Positions 16,645 to 24,791 of a DNA stretch of 64,000 nt are shown here, piece by piece (within the stretch, counting starts at the first letter, position 1; the number at the start of each line of letters is the position of its first letter). Source of the stretch: Rhodoblastus sp963710275 (GTDB lineage Bacteria > Pseudomonadota > Alphaproteobacteria > Rhizobiales > Beijerinckiaceae). The translations under genes were made by a program, and so were the position numbers. The notes beneath the pieces are model-generated. The model was given only the letters and a program-made list of their open reading frames with translations, was not told where the DNA came from and did not search any database. The stretch lies in the NCBI GenBank assembly GCA_963710275.1, contig CAVPZS010000012.1:372001-436000 (forward strand). Direction: 5' to 3'.

Positions 16645-17715
16645 ATGAAGGTGTTCACCTGCGAGTCCTGCGGCAATGCTGTCTACTTCGAGAACGCGAC
16701 ATGCGTCGCCTGCGGCCATCGGCTGGGCTTTGCCCCCGATGCGGGCGTGGTTTCCACGCTTGCGCCAACGGGCGATGTCTTTTCCGCCATCGCCGATCCC
16801 GCGCGCGTCTATCGTCTTTGCCTGAATGTCGACGCCTGCGGCTGCAACTGGCTGGTCGCCGCAGACGATAGCAACCCCTATTGCATCAGTTGCAGACACG
16901 ACCGGACGGTTCCCGATCTGACCGCTCCCGGAAATCGCGACGCCTGGATGAAGATCGAGAAGGCCAAGCGGCACTTGTTCTATTCGCTGCTGCGCTGGGG
17001 CCTGCCCATGCCGACCCAGGCTGAGGACATGGCGAGCGGCCTCGGTTTCGACCTGCTGGCGGATGTTGGCCAGAAAGTCATGACCGGGCACGAGAATGGC
17101 TTGATCACGTTGAACATCGCCGAGGCCGATGACGCCGAGCGCGAATCGCGCCGCCAGGCCATGGGCGAAACCTACCGGACGCTGCTTGGACATTTGCGCC
17201 ACGAAATCGGCCATTACTATTGGGACCGGCTGGTTCGCGACGAGGGCAGGCAGGAACCGTTCCGCACGCTGTTCGGCGATGAGCGCGACGACTACAACGC
17301 CGCGCTGGCGCGCCACCATCGCGAGGGCGCGCCGGCGGATTGGCCCTTCGCTCATATCAGCGCCTATGCGACGTGCCACCCCTTCGAGGATTTCGCCGAG
17401 ACCTGGGCGCATTACATGCATATCGTCGACACGCTGGAGACCGCAGCGTCATTCGGCCTGTCGGTCAATCCCAGGAACGTGAAGGGCGGCGGCCTGCGCG
17501 TCGATATCGCCTTCGATCCATACCGGCACGGCTCGCTGGACGATCTCGTCAATGCGTGGGCGCCGACGACGGTGGCGTTGAACTGCCTGAGCCGCAGTCT
17601 TGGGCAGCCAGACCTCTATCCCTTCGTGCTGTCGAAACCGGTGGTCGAAAAGCTCGGCTTCATCCACGATCTCGCGCGCAACGCCGCGCGCCACGGCGAA
17701 CAAAGGGCCGCCTGA
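16645..17715 (+). CDS. Zinc-ribbon plus putative zinc metallopeptidase
   Basis: 356 residues from the ATG at 16645. The N-terminus carries a zinc ribbon (CESC at 6-9 and CVAC at 22-25), and a second cysteine group follows (DACGCNW, YCISCRHD). The peptidase part has HEIGH at 186-190 followed by YYWDRL, and a downstream FEDFAETWAHYMH segment that likely gives the third ligand; this matches the PF15887-type bacterial family. No signal peptide, so cytoplasmic. Substrate unknown. It is divergent from the small stress genes at 16119-16495 and convergent with the DUF3309 gene. Confidence 0.82.
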   Translation: MKVFTCESCGNAVYFENATCVACGHRLGFAPDAGVVSTLAPTGDVFSAIADPARVYRLCLNVDACGCNWLVAADDSNPYCISCRHDRTVPDLTAPGNRDAWMKIEKAKRHLFYSLLRWGLPMPTQAEDMASGLGFDLLADVGQKVMTGHENGLITLNIAEADDAERESRRQAMGETYRTLLGHLRHEIGHYYWDRLVRDEGRQEPFRTLFGDERDDYNAALARHHREGAPADWPFAHISAYATCHPFEDFAETWAHYMHIVDTLETAASFGLSVNPRNVKGGGLRVDIAFDPYRHGSLDDLVNAWAPTTVALNCLSRSLGQPDLYPFVLSKPVVEKLGFIHDLARNAARHGEQRAA

Positions 17716-17732
17716 TCGCGGCCCCTGTCGGA

Positions 17733-17891
17733 TCAAACTCTGCCTGTCACCAGCAGCACGATCACGATCAACACGACCAGGCCAATGCCGCCGCTCGGAT
17801 AATAGCCCCAGCCGCTGCTGTAGGGCCAGCTGGGCAATGCGCCGAACAGCGCGAGGATCAAGATGATGAGCAGAATGGTTCCAAGGGACAT
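17733..17891 (-). CDS. DUF3309-family small membrane protein
   Basis: 52 residues: MSLGTILLIILILALFGALP, a Trp/Tyr/Gly-rich turn (PYSSGWGYYPSGG) and a second hydrophobic helix. This matches the DUF3309 family, a two-helix hairpin in the inner membrane found in many alphaproteobacteria and usually near stress genes. A second copy lies at 24792-24965. The shorter start at 17891 is the family start. A near-consensus stress promoter lies upstream. Confidence 0.82.
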   Translation of the reverse strand: MSLGTILLIILILALFGALPSWPYSSGWGYYPSGGIGLVVLIVIVLLVTGRV

Positions 17892-17966
17892 GTTTCGGAC
17901 TCCGAGTTTTCCTCGTCGAAGGCCGCTGTTGGCGGCCATCGCGCGGCGTGTGACGCTTGTGAAATC

Positions 17967-17991
17967 AATGCCGCTCAGGGGCGATGGTTCC
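17967..17991 (-). promoter_or_regulatory. Near-consensus EcfG-type promoter for DUF3309
   Basis: Minus strand GGAAC, 16 bases, CATT: one mismatch in the -10 element. It lies 76 bases upstream of the 17891 start. Confidence 0.35.
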
Positions 17992-18050
17992 GCTTGTCTG
18001 CGCTGATTTGGCGCGTCTGGATGATCCACGAAAGGCGGCGGAATCAGGCG

Positions 18051-18275
18051 TCAATGTCGGCCCGATTTTACCGTCCGGGCGCCAGGCGGGTCGCTCTCGG
18101 CGTCTTCGATGCGAACGTCGAGATGAGGGTAGCGCTCCAGGATGCGTCGCGCCTCGACTTCGGCGGCTTCGCGCAGTTCGAATCCGCGCTTGGACTGATG
18201 GTCGACGATCAGGACAAAGCGCTCCGGCTCCGGCCGCGCGCGCGGCCGCTTTGGTATTTCCTCATAGCGTGTCAC
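18051..18275 (-). CDS. Small hydrophilic hypothetical protein (GTG start)
   Basis: 74 residues from GTG at 18275, chosen because GAGGAA lies six bases upstream and no good ATG exists. The middle (RFVLIVDHQSKRGFELREAAEVEARRI) reads as a compact alpha/beta fold, with basic ends. It follows the DUF883 gene by 95 bases on the same strand and may share its stress promoter. No family assigned. Confidence 0.6.
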   Translation of the reverse strand: MTRYEEIPKRPRARPEPERFVLIVDHQSKRGFELREAAEVEARRILERYPHLDVRIEDAESDPPGARTVKSGRH

Positions 18276-18370
18276 GTGAGATTCCTCGGGAGTATTTTGC
18301 CTCGGGAGAATTTGCGCCGGCGACGGTCGCGCGAGGAGGGCGCTTTTCGTCGCGGCAGGTCGAGGAGCGA

Positions 18371-18655
18371 TTACTGAACGTCCCGGCGCCGCCACAGGCC
18401 GGCGATCAATCCAAGACCTGCGGCAAGCGCGACGGCTGCGAGCGGATTGCGTCTGATCGATGTGCTGACGTCATCAAGCTTCTCAAATCCGAGTTCGCGC
18501 GCGGTTGACGCATTGGCTCTCAATTGCGTCGACAAGGCATCCACCGCCTTGCGCAAAGCTTCCAGATTTTCGACGGCCATTTCGTTGATGTCGTCCCGGA
18601 CATCCTGGGCCTTGTCTTTGATGTTTGCCAGGTCGGGTTTTGCGCTGACGTCCAT
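18371..18655 (-). CDS. DUF883 / ElaB-YqjD-like membrane-anchored protein
   Basis: 94 residues from the ATG at 18655 (GGGAGCG upstream). A long amphipathic helical region (about 8-65) is followed by SIRRNPLAAVALAAGLGLIAG and an Arg-rich end: the RNP plus single C-terminal membrane helix signature of ElaB/YqjD proteins. In E. coli this family is stress-induced and associates with ribosomes at the membrane. A consensus EcfG-type promoter lies 28 bases upstream of the start, back to back with that of the ferritin-like gene. Confidence 0.85.
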   Translation of the reverse strand: MDVSAKPDLANIKDKAQDVRDDINEMAVENLEALRKAVDALSTQLRANASTARELGFEKLDDVSTSIRRNPLAAVALAAGLGLIAGLWRRRDVQ

Positions 18656-18682
18656 TATTCGCTCCCTATTCTGTTGATGACC

Positions 18683-18707
18683 AACGCCTCGAATTTTTTG
18701 CGGTTCC
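18683..18707 (-). promoter_or_regulatory. EcfG-type promoter of the DUF883 gene
   Basis: Minus-strand GGAAC, 16 bases, CGTT: a full consensus match. It is in the same 470-base gap as the plus-strand promoter at 19040, a divergent arrangement. The rest of the gap holds no recognisable gene. Confidence 0.7.
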
Positions 18708-19039
18708 ATCGGCGCGCCCGCGCCAAATGGAAGAAACCGGATTTTTCCGCGACGCCCGCGATTTCGTGCGACCAACCGTAAAAGCACGAGAACTTTTAAC
18801 GGCGACGCTTGCTCGCGAGCGCGGTGGAGGATTTCACGATGACACGAAGACGAGCCCCCCAGCCAGGCCCGGTTCTTCGATCGCAACTGCCGCGTCGCCG
18901 CTCCTGAAAAGGCGGCTCTCAGTTCGCTCGACCGGCGTCGCCGGGCTTGGTGCAAGAAACCGATTGAAACACAAGAAAACGACGTGAATCTTTATTGCGG
19001 AGATCAAGAAAATCTAATCAATACATAAGCATAACTCGC

Positions 19040-19064
19040 GGAACTCCTCTGCTGGGAGAGCGTT
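19040..19064 (+). promoter_or_regulatory. EcfG-type promoter of the yciE-like gene
   Basis: GGAAC, 16 bases, CGTT: a full consensus match 62 bases before the ATG at 19127. YciE/DUF892 genes are known members of general stress regulons in alphaproteobacteria. Confidence 0.72.
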
Positions 19065-19126
19065 GGATTTGTATCGCCGGTCCGCTCCGGCGCACTACTT
19101 TCCCCTCAAGCGAAGGATAAGCCGGC

Positions 19127-19633
19127 ATGAGTTGGTTCTCCAAGGACGTGAAGACAATGGACGACCTTTTCGTCCATACGCTGCGTGATATTTACTACGC
19201 GGAAAACCGCATCCTGAAGGCGCTTCCCGACATGATCGAGAAGTCCTCGGACCTGCAGTTGAAACAGGGTTTCGAGAAGCACTTGCGCGAGACCGAAGGA
19301 CAGGTGCGGCGGCTCGAGGAAGTGTTCCGCCTGCACAATTCGGAAATTCAGGGCGTCGATTGTCCGGCGATCGATGGCATCCTGAAAGAAGCCGACGAGA
19401 CGATCGGCGACGCTGAAAACTCCCGCATTCTCGACGCCGCGCTGATCTTCTCGGCGCAGGCGGTGGAGCATTACGAAATCACCCGCTACGGCAGCCTCAT
19501 TTCCTGGGCGAAGCTGCTCGGCAAGCCCGAATGCGCCAGCCTGCTCGAGCAGAATCTCGAGGAGGAGCGCGCCGCCGACCGGGCGCTGAACGAGCTTGCG
19601 GAGGGCGGCGTGAACCAGCGCGCTGCGGCGTGA
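19127..19633 (+). CDS. YciE/DUF892 ferritin-like stress protein
   Basis: 168 residues forming a four-helix ferritin-like bundle. Glu and His residues that could bind two metals are visible (IYYAENRILKALP, LRETEGQVRRLEEVF, QAVEHYEITRYG, LEQNLEEERAADRAL). The family is cytoplasmic and stress-induced, with no proven reaction. An EcfG-type promoter lies upstream and a U-tract hairpin follows, so it is a single-gene unit. Confidence 0.9.
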   Translation: MSWFSKDVKTMDDLFVHTLRDIYYAENRILKALPDMIEKSSDLQLKQGFEKHLRETEGQVRRLEEVFRLHNSEIQGVDCPAIDGILKEADETIGDAENSRILDAALIFSAQAVEHYEITRYGSLISWAKLLGKPECASLLEQNLEEERAADRALNELAEGGVNQRAAA

Positions 19634-19638
19634 ATTAT

Positions 19639-19677
19639 CGCCCGCGCTCCCATGGGAATGCGGGCGTCCTCCTTTTT
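19639..19677 (+). terminator. Terminator of the yciE-like gene
   Basis: CGCCCGC at 19639-19645 pairs with GCGGGCG at 19660-19666, with an inner TCCC-AT-GGGA stem, followed by a T-rich run ending in five T. It starts six bases after the stop. Confidence 0.75.
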
Positions 19678-19978
19678 GTCGTCCGGGAATTGCGAGCTGA
19701 AAAAATGGGTTTTATCGCTGATGCGGCGACGAAAGCGTCCCGCCAGAACGGCGCCTTCCTTCCCCCTTTTTTGGCAGGCGTGGACCTGCCGGGTTCGTCG
19801 CCGGCGGAAGTTCCTGATTCGCCTAACCCGCCGCCATCGGGGCCGCCTTTCCGCCGCAACCGCCTTCCCCGCAACCTCCCGCGCCTGACAGGACGCCGGC
19901 TGAAATCCCGGCCCCGGCCCGCGCGAAGCGCCGGTGACTGACCCGGCGCCGGAGCCGTCACCGCCGCCTCCACGGGCC
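19678..19978. other. Gap with no supported gene
   Basis: About 300 GC-rich bases. Open frames exist on both strands but are Pro/Arg/Gly-rich, have no ribosome site and match no family, as expected of GC-rich non-coding sequence. I see nothing else here. Confidence 0.6.
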
Positions 19979-20170
19979 TCACTTCCTGCGTCGCGGCTTT
20001 GACGCCGGCAGCCAGGCCTTGGTGACGGCGCTGGCGGCCTGCTTTCCGAGCGCGGTCCGGGTTTTCTTCGCCTGCGAGAGCGCCTCGTTGCGCGCCTTGC
20101 CCATGATGGCGTTGGCGCCGCTGAGCCACGCGCTCATGAAGGGGTTCTTTTTCGTCCATGGGTTGGGCAT
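19979..20170 (-). CDS. Small basic hypothetical protein
   Basis: 63 residues with a textbook ribosome site (AAGGAGG) before the ATG at 20170. The sequence starts MPNPWTKKNPFMSAWLSGAN, continues as an Ala/Lys-rich amphipathic helix and ends in PRRRK. It resembles short phasin-like or DNA/polymer-associated helices but cannot be assigned. It follows the phytochrome-like REC gene by 25 bases and is probably in its operon. Confidence 0.62.
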   Translation of the reverse strand: MPNPWTKKNPFMSAWLSGANAIMGKARNEALSQAKKTRTALGKQAASAVTKAWLPASKPRRRK

Positions 20171-20195
20171 GCCTGCGCCTCCTTTGCGCGTCGTA

Positions 20196-21620
20196 TCACT
20201 CGGGACAACGCCCGTAGCCGGACTTCTTTCCCGACAAAAGCGCCGCGGCCTCGGCGGGCCGCGCGTGGTCGCCGCTTCGCGCCAGCGCCGCCGCCAAGGC
20301 GTCGAGCACGGCTTTGGCAGCATAGGGCTTGCCGACCATGGGAACATCGGAAAATTCTTCCGGAATTGCGTCCCGGTCCCCATAGCCCGTCGCGAAGATG
20401 AAAGGGACGCCTTGCTGCCGCAGAGCCGTCGCCACGGGAAACGAGGTCTTTCCGCCGCGCAGGATGAGATCGAGCACCGCCGCGTCGGGCCTCGCATGGT
20501 CCAGGCTGAACAAGGCTTCCTCGACCGAGGCGCAGATGTCGGCGACTCCGCAGCCATGGTCGACCAGGGTGAATTCGAGATCCTGCGCGATCAGCCACTG
20601 GTCCTCGACAATGAGGATCGACAGCGCGGCGTCGCCGGCGCCGCCAGATCGGAGCGAGGCGCGCGGAGATGCCGCCCGCTCCGGAAAATCGAGGCGCAAT
20701 TCGGATGGGTGGTTTCGCGGCAAGACGCCCTCCAGACGCAGCGAGAAAAACTCGACGAACAGTTCCGCCACCGCGCGCAACTCCATCGAGGGCCAGCGGG
20801 GCAGGGGATCCAGGCAGATGAAAAATCCCCAGATATCGCCATGAGCGAAAATGGGCGCCAGCAGACAGGACGCCGCCCCCAGGTCGCGCAGCGCGCGGCG
20901 CTCCTCCTCGGACGCCGCCCGAAGCGTCGCCCGGGTCAGATCGGGCTGCGACGCCGCATCCCCCAGCGAAACAAGGGCGGTGGACGAGGCGCCCACATCA
21001 TGGATCGCCCGGCTTCGGCAAGCCCTCGGAAAACCCGCCATCATCAGCCTTAGCGCGGCGATTTCCGTCTGGTCGCCGGAAAAAGACGTGACGCCGTCAA
21101 GCCTTGTCGCGGCGGCCATGGTCGCGGCGCCTTCGGCCCGCGCGACGACGACACGGTCGAAGCGCAGGCCGGCGGCGAGCAGATGCGTCGCGGAGGCCAT
21201 GAGACGCTCGGGGTCGTCAAGCACCGTAATGCGGTCAATCATCCCGCGCGCGAGATCGAGCGGCGAGTGCGCGAGGTCTGAACTTGCCGGCTCGAACTCG
21301 ATGACGATCTCCTCGCCGGCGACATGCAGGGCGACATCGAAGATCCCGCCTCCGCTTCCGGCAGGCAGGCGCGGAAGCAGGATCGGACGCGAGCATCGGG
21401 CCGCCTTGGTCATCGCATTGCGCAGCGCGTGCGCGGCTTCGTCGCCGACGACCGCGGCCAAAGCGAGATTTTCGCTGCGCCCTTTTGCCTCGGGAAAAAT
21501 GTCGCCGATGCCGGCGGACCGGCGGCGGACGAACACGCCGTTGCGGTCGCATGTCAGAACCCAGCCGTGACCTTGCAATTCGGCGGAGCCGAATGCGCCT
21601 TGCGAAACAACAATGTCCAT
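20196..21620 (-). CDS. Phytochrome-like PAS-GAF protein fused to a response-regulator receiver
   Basis: 474 residues. The first ~110 look like the phytochrome PAS_2 domain (AELQGHGWVLTCD, then IVIEFEP), about 130-310 like a phytochrome GAF domain (RFDRVVVARAEG; EERRALRDLGAASC, then IWGFFICLDP), and about 333-450 is a receiver domain (EDQ start, phosphorylatable Asp near 384 in AVLDLILRGG, Thr in FATGYG, Lys in VGKPY). There is no histidine kinase or PHY domain. The N-terminal Cys that binds bilin in bacteriophytochromes is absent and the usual C/S-HH of the GAF pocket reads ICLDP, so it may be blind or sense something else. Cytoplasmic. It probably takes phosphate from one of the hybrid kinases nearby. 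Confidence 0.75.
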   Translation of the reverse strand: MDIVVSQGAFGSAELQGHGWVLTCDRNGVFVRRRSAGIGDIFPEAKGRSENLALAAVVGDEAAHALRNAMTKAARCSRPILLPRLPAGSGGGIFDVALHVAGEEIVIEFEPASSDLAHSPLDLARGMIDRITVLDDPERLMASATHLLAAGLRFDRVVVARAEGAATMAAATRLDGVTSFSGDQTEIAALRLMMAGFPRACRSRAIHDVGASSTALVSLGDAASQPDLTRATLRAASEEERRALRDLGAASCLLAPIFAHGDIWGFFICLDPLPRWPSMELRAVAELFVEFFSLRLEGVLPRNHPSELRLDFPERAASPRASLRSGGAGDAALSILIVEDQWLIAQDLEFTLVDHGCGVADICASVEEALFSLDHARPDAAVLDLILRGGKTSFPVATALRQQGVPFIFATGYGDRDAIPEEFSDVPMVGKPYAAKAVLDALAAALARSGDHARPAEAAALLSGKKSGYGRCPE

Positions 21621-21752
21621 GGGCTTTTTTTCCTGCCTGCGCAGCGACGCAGGACGTGACTCCGGAAGCTTGGCCCGAAACGATTTTCAGACTTGGCCAG
21701 AGGCTTGGAGAGGTCAGCCTATGGCGTTCGGCGCGCGAGTTCTATCCACTAG

Positions 21753-21777
21753 TGAACATTCCCGATGCCCGCGCGTT
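21753..21777 (+). promoter_or_regulatory. Near-consensus EcfG-type promoter for the Crp-family gene
   Basis: TGAAC, 16 bases, CGTT: one mismatch at the first -35 position. It lies 35 bases upstream of the start at 21813. Confidence 0.35.
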
Positions 21778-21812
21778 GGAAGCGCCGACGAAATGGCGGC
21801 GGGGAGGAGGAC

Positions 21813-22553
21813 ATGCGGACCGTAGGCGAGGACATCGCCAACAATCTCATCCAGGCGCTCGCGCCGCCTGAGCGAAGCAGGATTTGCGCGGTGCTGGAGC
21901 CATGGCGGGGAACGCCCGGGGCGGTGATCTACGAACCGGGCGACGAGGTCCAATACGCCTATTTCCCGGTCGGCGCGTCCATGGCGTCCTTTCGCATCAT
22001 CCTCAGGGATGGCGGCAATGTCGAAACCGCGCTGGTGGGCCGCGAGGGCGCGGTCGGCGGCATTGTCAGCAAGGGGCGGCTCCCGGCCTACGCCCGGGCG
22101 GTGGTGCAGTTCGGCTTCGATTTCGTCCGCCTGCGGGTCGCCGACCTGGAACGGCTGAAGCGCGATCATCCCGCGATCGACTCGCTGTTCTCCCGCTACG
22201 CGGATTGCCTGATGGCGCAGGTGTTCCAGTCGACCGCCTGCAACGCCTCGCATGGCATCGAGCAGCGGGCGGCGAAATGGCTGCTGGCGGCGGTCGACCG
22301 CACCGGCGACGAGGCGCTGTCGCTTACCCAGGAGCAGCTTGCCGGCCTGCTCGGGGTCGGTCGCAGCTATGTCAATCGTCTCCTGCAAAAGTTTCGCGGC
22401 GACGGCGTGCTCGAACTGCGGCGATCCATGGTCATCGTCAAGGACGCGGCCGCCCTGAAGCGCCTGTCCTGCGAGTGCAACGCCAGCCTGCGCCGCCATT
22501 TCCAGCTGGTGCTGCGCGACGTCTATCCCTCCGCTCACGACACCTCTCACTGA
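21813..22553 (+). CDS. Crp/Fnr-family transcriptional regulator
   Basis: 246 residues from the ATG at 21813, preceded by GGGGAGGAGG; the longer frame is not needed. A cyclic-nucleotide-binding-like beta barrel (about 20-140: YEPGDEVQYAYFPVGA) is followed by a C-terminal winged HTH (about 165-225: LTQEQLAGLLGVGRSYVNRLLQ). No Fnr-type cysteine cluster, so not an oxygen-labile Fe-S sensor. Effector unknown. It is divergent from the phytochrome-like gene. Confidence 0.9.
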   Translation: MRTVGEDIANNLIQALAPPERSRICAVLEPWRGTPGAVIYEPGDEVQYAYFPVGASMASFRIILRDGGNVETALVGREGAVGGIVSKGRLPAYARAVVQFGFDFVRLRVADLERLKRDHPAIDSLFSRYADCLMAQVFQSTACNASHGIEQRAAKWLLAAVDRTGDEALSLTQEQLAGLLGVGRSYVNRLLQKFRGDGVLELRRSMVIVKDAAALKRLSCECNASLRRHFQLVLRDVYPSAHDTSH

Positions 22554-22626
22554 GCCGCCGCCGATGGAACCAAAGGCCGGAACATCGGTTTCCCCGCGAT
22601 TCTGCAACTTTTTGCGGAGCAAAGCC

Positions 22627-22929
22627 ATGCCGCGAGGCGACAAGTCGAAATATACCGACAAGCAGGTTCGCCAGGCCGAACATATCGAGGAAAGCTACGA
22701 GAACAGGGGCGTTTCCGAGGGAGAGGCGGAACGCCGGGCCTGGGCGACCGTGAACAAGGATGATGGCGGCGGCAAGGCCCCGGGCGGTTCCGGCCGCGGC
22801 AAGAACACTGGCCATCCTGCCGCGCATCGCGGCGGCTCCATCGGCGGCGAGGCGTCGGCGTCGCGGCCGGCCGCGCTGCGATCAGGCTCGGCCCGCAAGG
22901 CGGCCGCGACACGCAAGAGCCAGGGTTAG
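22627..22929 (+). CDS. Small basic protein of the plasmid-stabilisation-like 'YTDKQ-R-AEHIEE' family
   Basis: 100 residues from the ATG at 22627. The first 45 residues are the well conserved part (PRGDKSKYTDKQVRQAEHI, then SEGEAERRAWATVNK); the rest is a Gly/Ser/Ala/Arg-rich disordered tail. Homologues are often named plasmid stabilisation proteins without evidence and commonly sit in stress gene groups. Likely nucleic-acid associated because of its strong positive charge, an inference. Confidence 0.72.
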   Translation: MPRGDKSKYTDKQVRQAEHIEESYENRGVSEGEAERRAWATVNKDDGGGKAPGGSGRGKNTGHPAAHRGGSIGGEASASRPAALRSGSARKAAATRKSQG

Positions 22930-22934
22930 CCGAG

Positions 22935-23195
22935 GTGATCCACGCCGCTCTCGCCATCGCCCTTTTCGGCGCTTCGCCAGTCTCGGCGACGGGAGCCGCG
23001 GGCAAGTTCATCGTGGTGATCGACGCCTGCGCGAGCAATGGAAAATGCGAAAAATTTCGTCGGCCGATCGACGCGAGTTCGCTCCTCCAATGCCAGCGCT
23101 CCGGCACATTCGCGGTCGTCGGCTGGGGCGTCGAACACCCCGATTACAAGCTCAGGTCATGGCGCTGCGCCAAGGCCGACGAGGTCGAGTTGTGA
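22935..23195 (+). CDS. Small secreted protein with four cysteines (GTG start)
   Basis: 86 residues from GTG at 22935, five bases after the preceding stop. Signal peptide (HAALAIALFGASPVSA), then a mature part with four cysteines (DACASNGKCEKF, LLQCQRS, WRCAKA), suggesting two disulfides in the periplasm. Its end is convergent with the shortened nuoD gene. No family recognised. Confidence 0.62.
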   Translation: MIHAALAIALFGASPVSATGAAGKFIVVIDACASNGKCEKFRRPIDASSLLQCQRSGTFAVVGWGVEHPDYKLRSWRCAKADEVEL

Positions 23196-23207
23196 CGGCG
23201 TCGCCCG

Positions 23208-23597
23208 TTACCTGTCGATCTCTCCGAAGACGATGTCCAAAGAGCCGATGATCGCAGCGACGTCCGCCAGCAGATGGCCATGCGCGAGACAATCCGCCGC
23301 CGCGAGATGCGGGAAGGAGGGCGCGCGGATCTTGCATTTATAGGGCTTGTTCGTGCCATCGGCGATGAGGTAGACGCCGAACTCGCCCTTTGGCGCCTCC
23401 ACCGCCGCATAGACTTCGCCGGCGGGAATATGGACGCCTTCGGTGAAATGCTTGACGCGATGCAGCAGGCCGATATGGGGATCGACATGACGGACGATCT
23501 CGCCGTCGAGTTCGAGAACGAGCCGCAGCACGCCATGCGCGGCGGGATGCTGCGGTCCGAAATTCAGGGTGAAATTGCGCTGTTCATGCGCCGTCAT
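23208..23597 (-). pseudogene. Internally deleted NADH-quinone oxidoreductase subunit D (mini NuoD)
   Basis: 129 residues against about 400 for NuoD. Residues 1-47 are the NuoD N-terminus (FTLNFGPQHPAAHGVLRLVL through HIGLLHR) and from about 48 on they are its C-terminus (KHFTEGVHIPAGEVYAAVEA to IIGSLDIVFGEIDR). The two parts join in frame at LLHR/VKHF, with about 270 residues missing. No other nuo gene is in the window, so this is a second, truncated copy; it cannot hold the normal quinone site and Fe-S contacts. The frame is intact and well conserved, so a retained function cannot be ruled out. It follows the AI-2E-type transporter on the same strand. Confidence 0.82.
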
Positions 23598-23663
23598 CGG
23601 TTGCGCCCGCTGCTGGAATGAATCGACGGTGCAACGTCGTTTTCAGCCGGTTGTTCCGAAATT

Positions 23664-24788
23664 TCAGCCTTCGAGAATATGCCCCAGCGCCGCGAAGGGA
23701 CGCACGCGGTCGCAGACGATTTTCAGGATCGCCAGCATGGGCGCGGAAAGGATGGCGCCGGGTATTCCCCACATCCAGTACCAGAACACCAGAAACAGCA
23801 CGACCAGCAGGGGATTGACGGTGAAGCGCCGCGCCAGCAGCATGGGCGTCAGGGTTTCGCCTTCGATGACGTGGATGACGAGATAGATGGCGGCGGGCGC
23901 CAACGCCCGCCAGAGACCGTCGATGGTCAGCAGGCCCGCGAGCAGAAACACGATCATGCCGAGCGTCGGGCCGATGATCGGCGCGAAGTTCAAGAGGAAG
24001 GCGACGACGCCCCACAACAGCGGATCGCCGACGCCGGTGAAATACATGGTCGCGGCGGTCGCGATCCCGACCAGCGCATTCATGAAGGTGATCGTCACGA
24101 GATAGGCGGAGATGTCGTCCTCGACCTGCAGGGATATATCGACGGCCTGTCGCTTGGCGCTGAAATTCGGCAGGATTTCGACCAGCCGCCGCAGGAAGGT
24201 GTCGCCCGATAAAAGCAGGAAATAAAGGAACAGGACCGTGGTGAAGAAGTCGCCGACAAAGCCGCGCGCGCTGGCGAGAACGCCGGACATCAATTCGGCG
24301 CCTGAGAGAAGCTGCGAGGCGGGCTGCGGCGCGCCGCCGCCCCCGCCGACATTGTTGAGCTTCTGAACGAATTGCTGGACCATGTCGATCGGCGCGCGCA
24401 GCAGGCTGAGCCGCTGTTGCAGCTTGGGCACGCCTTGGGGAAGTTTGGCGGCCCAGCTGCCCGCCGGGCCGGAAATGGCCGCGCCCAGCATGACGACGGC
24501 GCCGAGCAGGATGAGGATGATCGAAAGCGCGGCGACGATGCGCGGCAGGCGCAACCGCTCCAGCAGCCGCATCAACGGCTGGAACAACAGCTTGAGGATA
24601 ATGGCGAAGGTCAGCGGCAGGATGATTTCGCGCGCGACAGAGGCGGCCGCGAGCGCGGCAAGGAGGAACAGGCCGCCCAGGAAAATGACGCGCGGCTCCG
24701 TCGGCAGGGGCATGTCCGTTTCCGCGGCCGCCGGGGCGCTCTCGGCGGCTTCGGCGACCTGCTCGTCCAATGGCTGGGGCTCGGCCAC
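23664..24788 (-). CDS. AI-2E family transporter (TqsA/PerM-like)
   Basis: 374 residues from GTG at 24788. A hydrophilic Ala/Glu/Pro-rich N-terminus of about 30 residues, then about eight membrane segments with a long central cytoplasmic stretch; the IIGPTLGMIVFLLAGLLT and HVIEGETLTPMLLARR segments are family signatures. Members export autoinducer-2 or act as Na/H antiporters; which applies here is unknown. Its start lies three bases after the DUF3309 stop, so the two are translationally linked. Confidence 0.88.
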   Translation of the reverse strand: MAEPQPLDEQVAEAAESAPAAAETDMPLPTEPRVIFLGGLFLLAALAAASVAREIILPLTFAIILKLLFQPLMRLLERLRLPRIVAALSIILILLGAVVMLGAAISGPAGSWAAKLPQGVPKLQQRLSLLRAPIDMVQQFVQKLNNVGGGGGAPQPASQLLSGAELMSGVLASARGFVGDFFTTVLFLYFLLLSGDTFLRRLVEILPNFSAKRQAVDISLQVEDDISAYLVTITFMNALVGIATAATMYFTGVGDPLLWGVVAFLLNFAPIIGPTLGMIVFLLAGLLTIDGLWRALAPAAIYLVIHVIEGETLTPMLLARRFTVNPLLVVLFLVFWYWMWGIPGAILSAPMLAILKIVCDRVRPFAALGHILEG

Positions 24789-24791
24789 AGC

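Noticed and set aside
18271..18280. Another TCACGTGA sequence resembling the catabolic operator
   Set aside because: It is part of the ribosome site/start of the small GTG-start gene, lacks the TTGAC element, and matches only the central eight bases.
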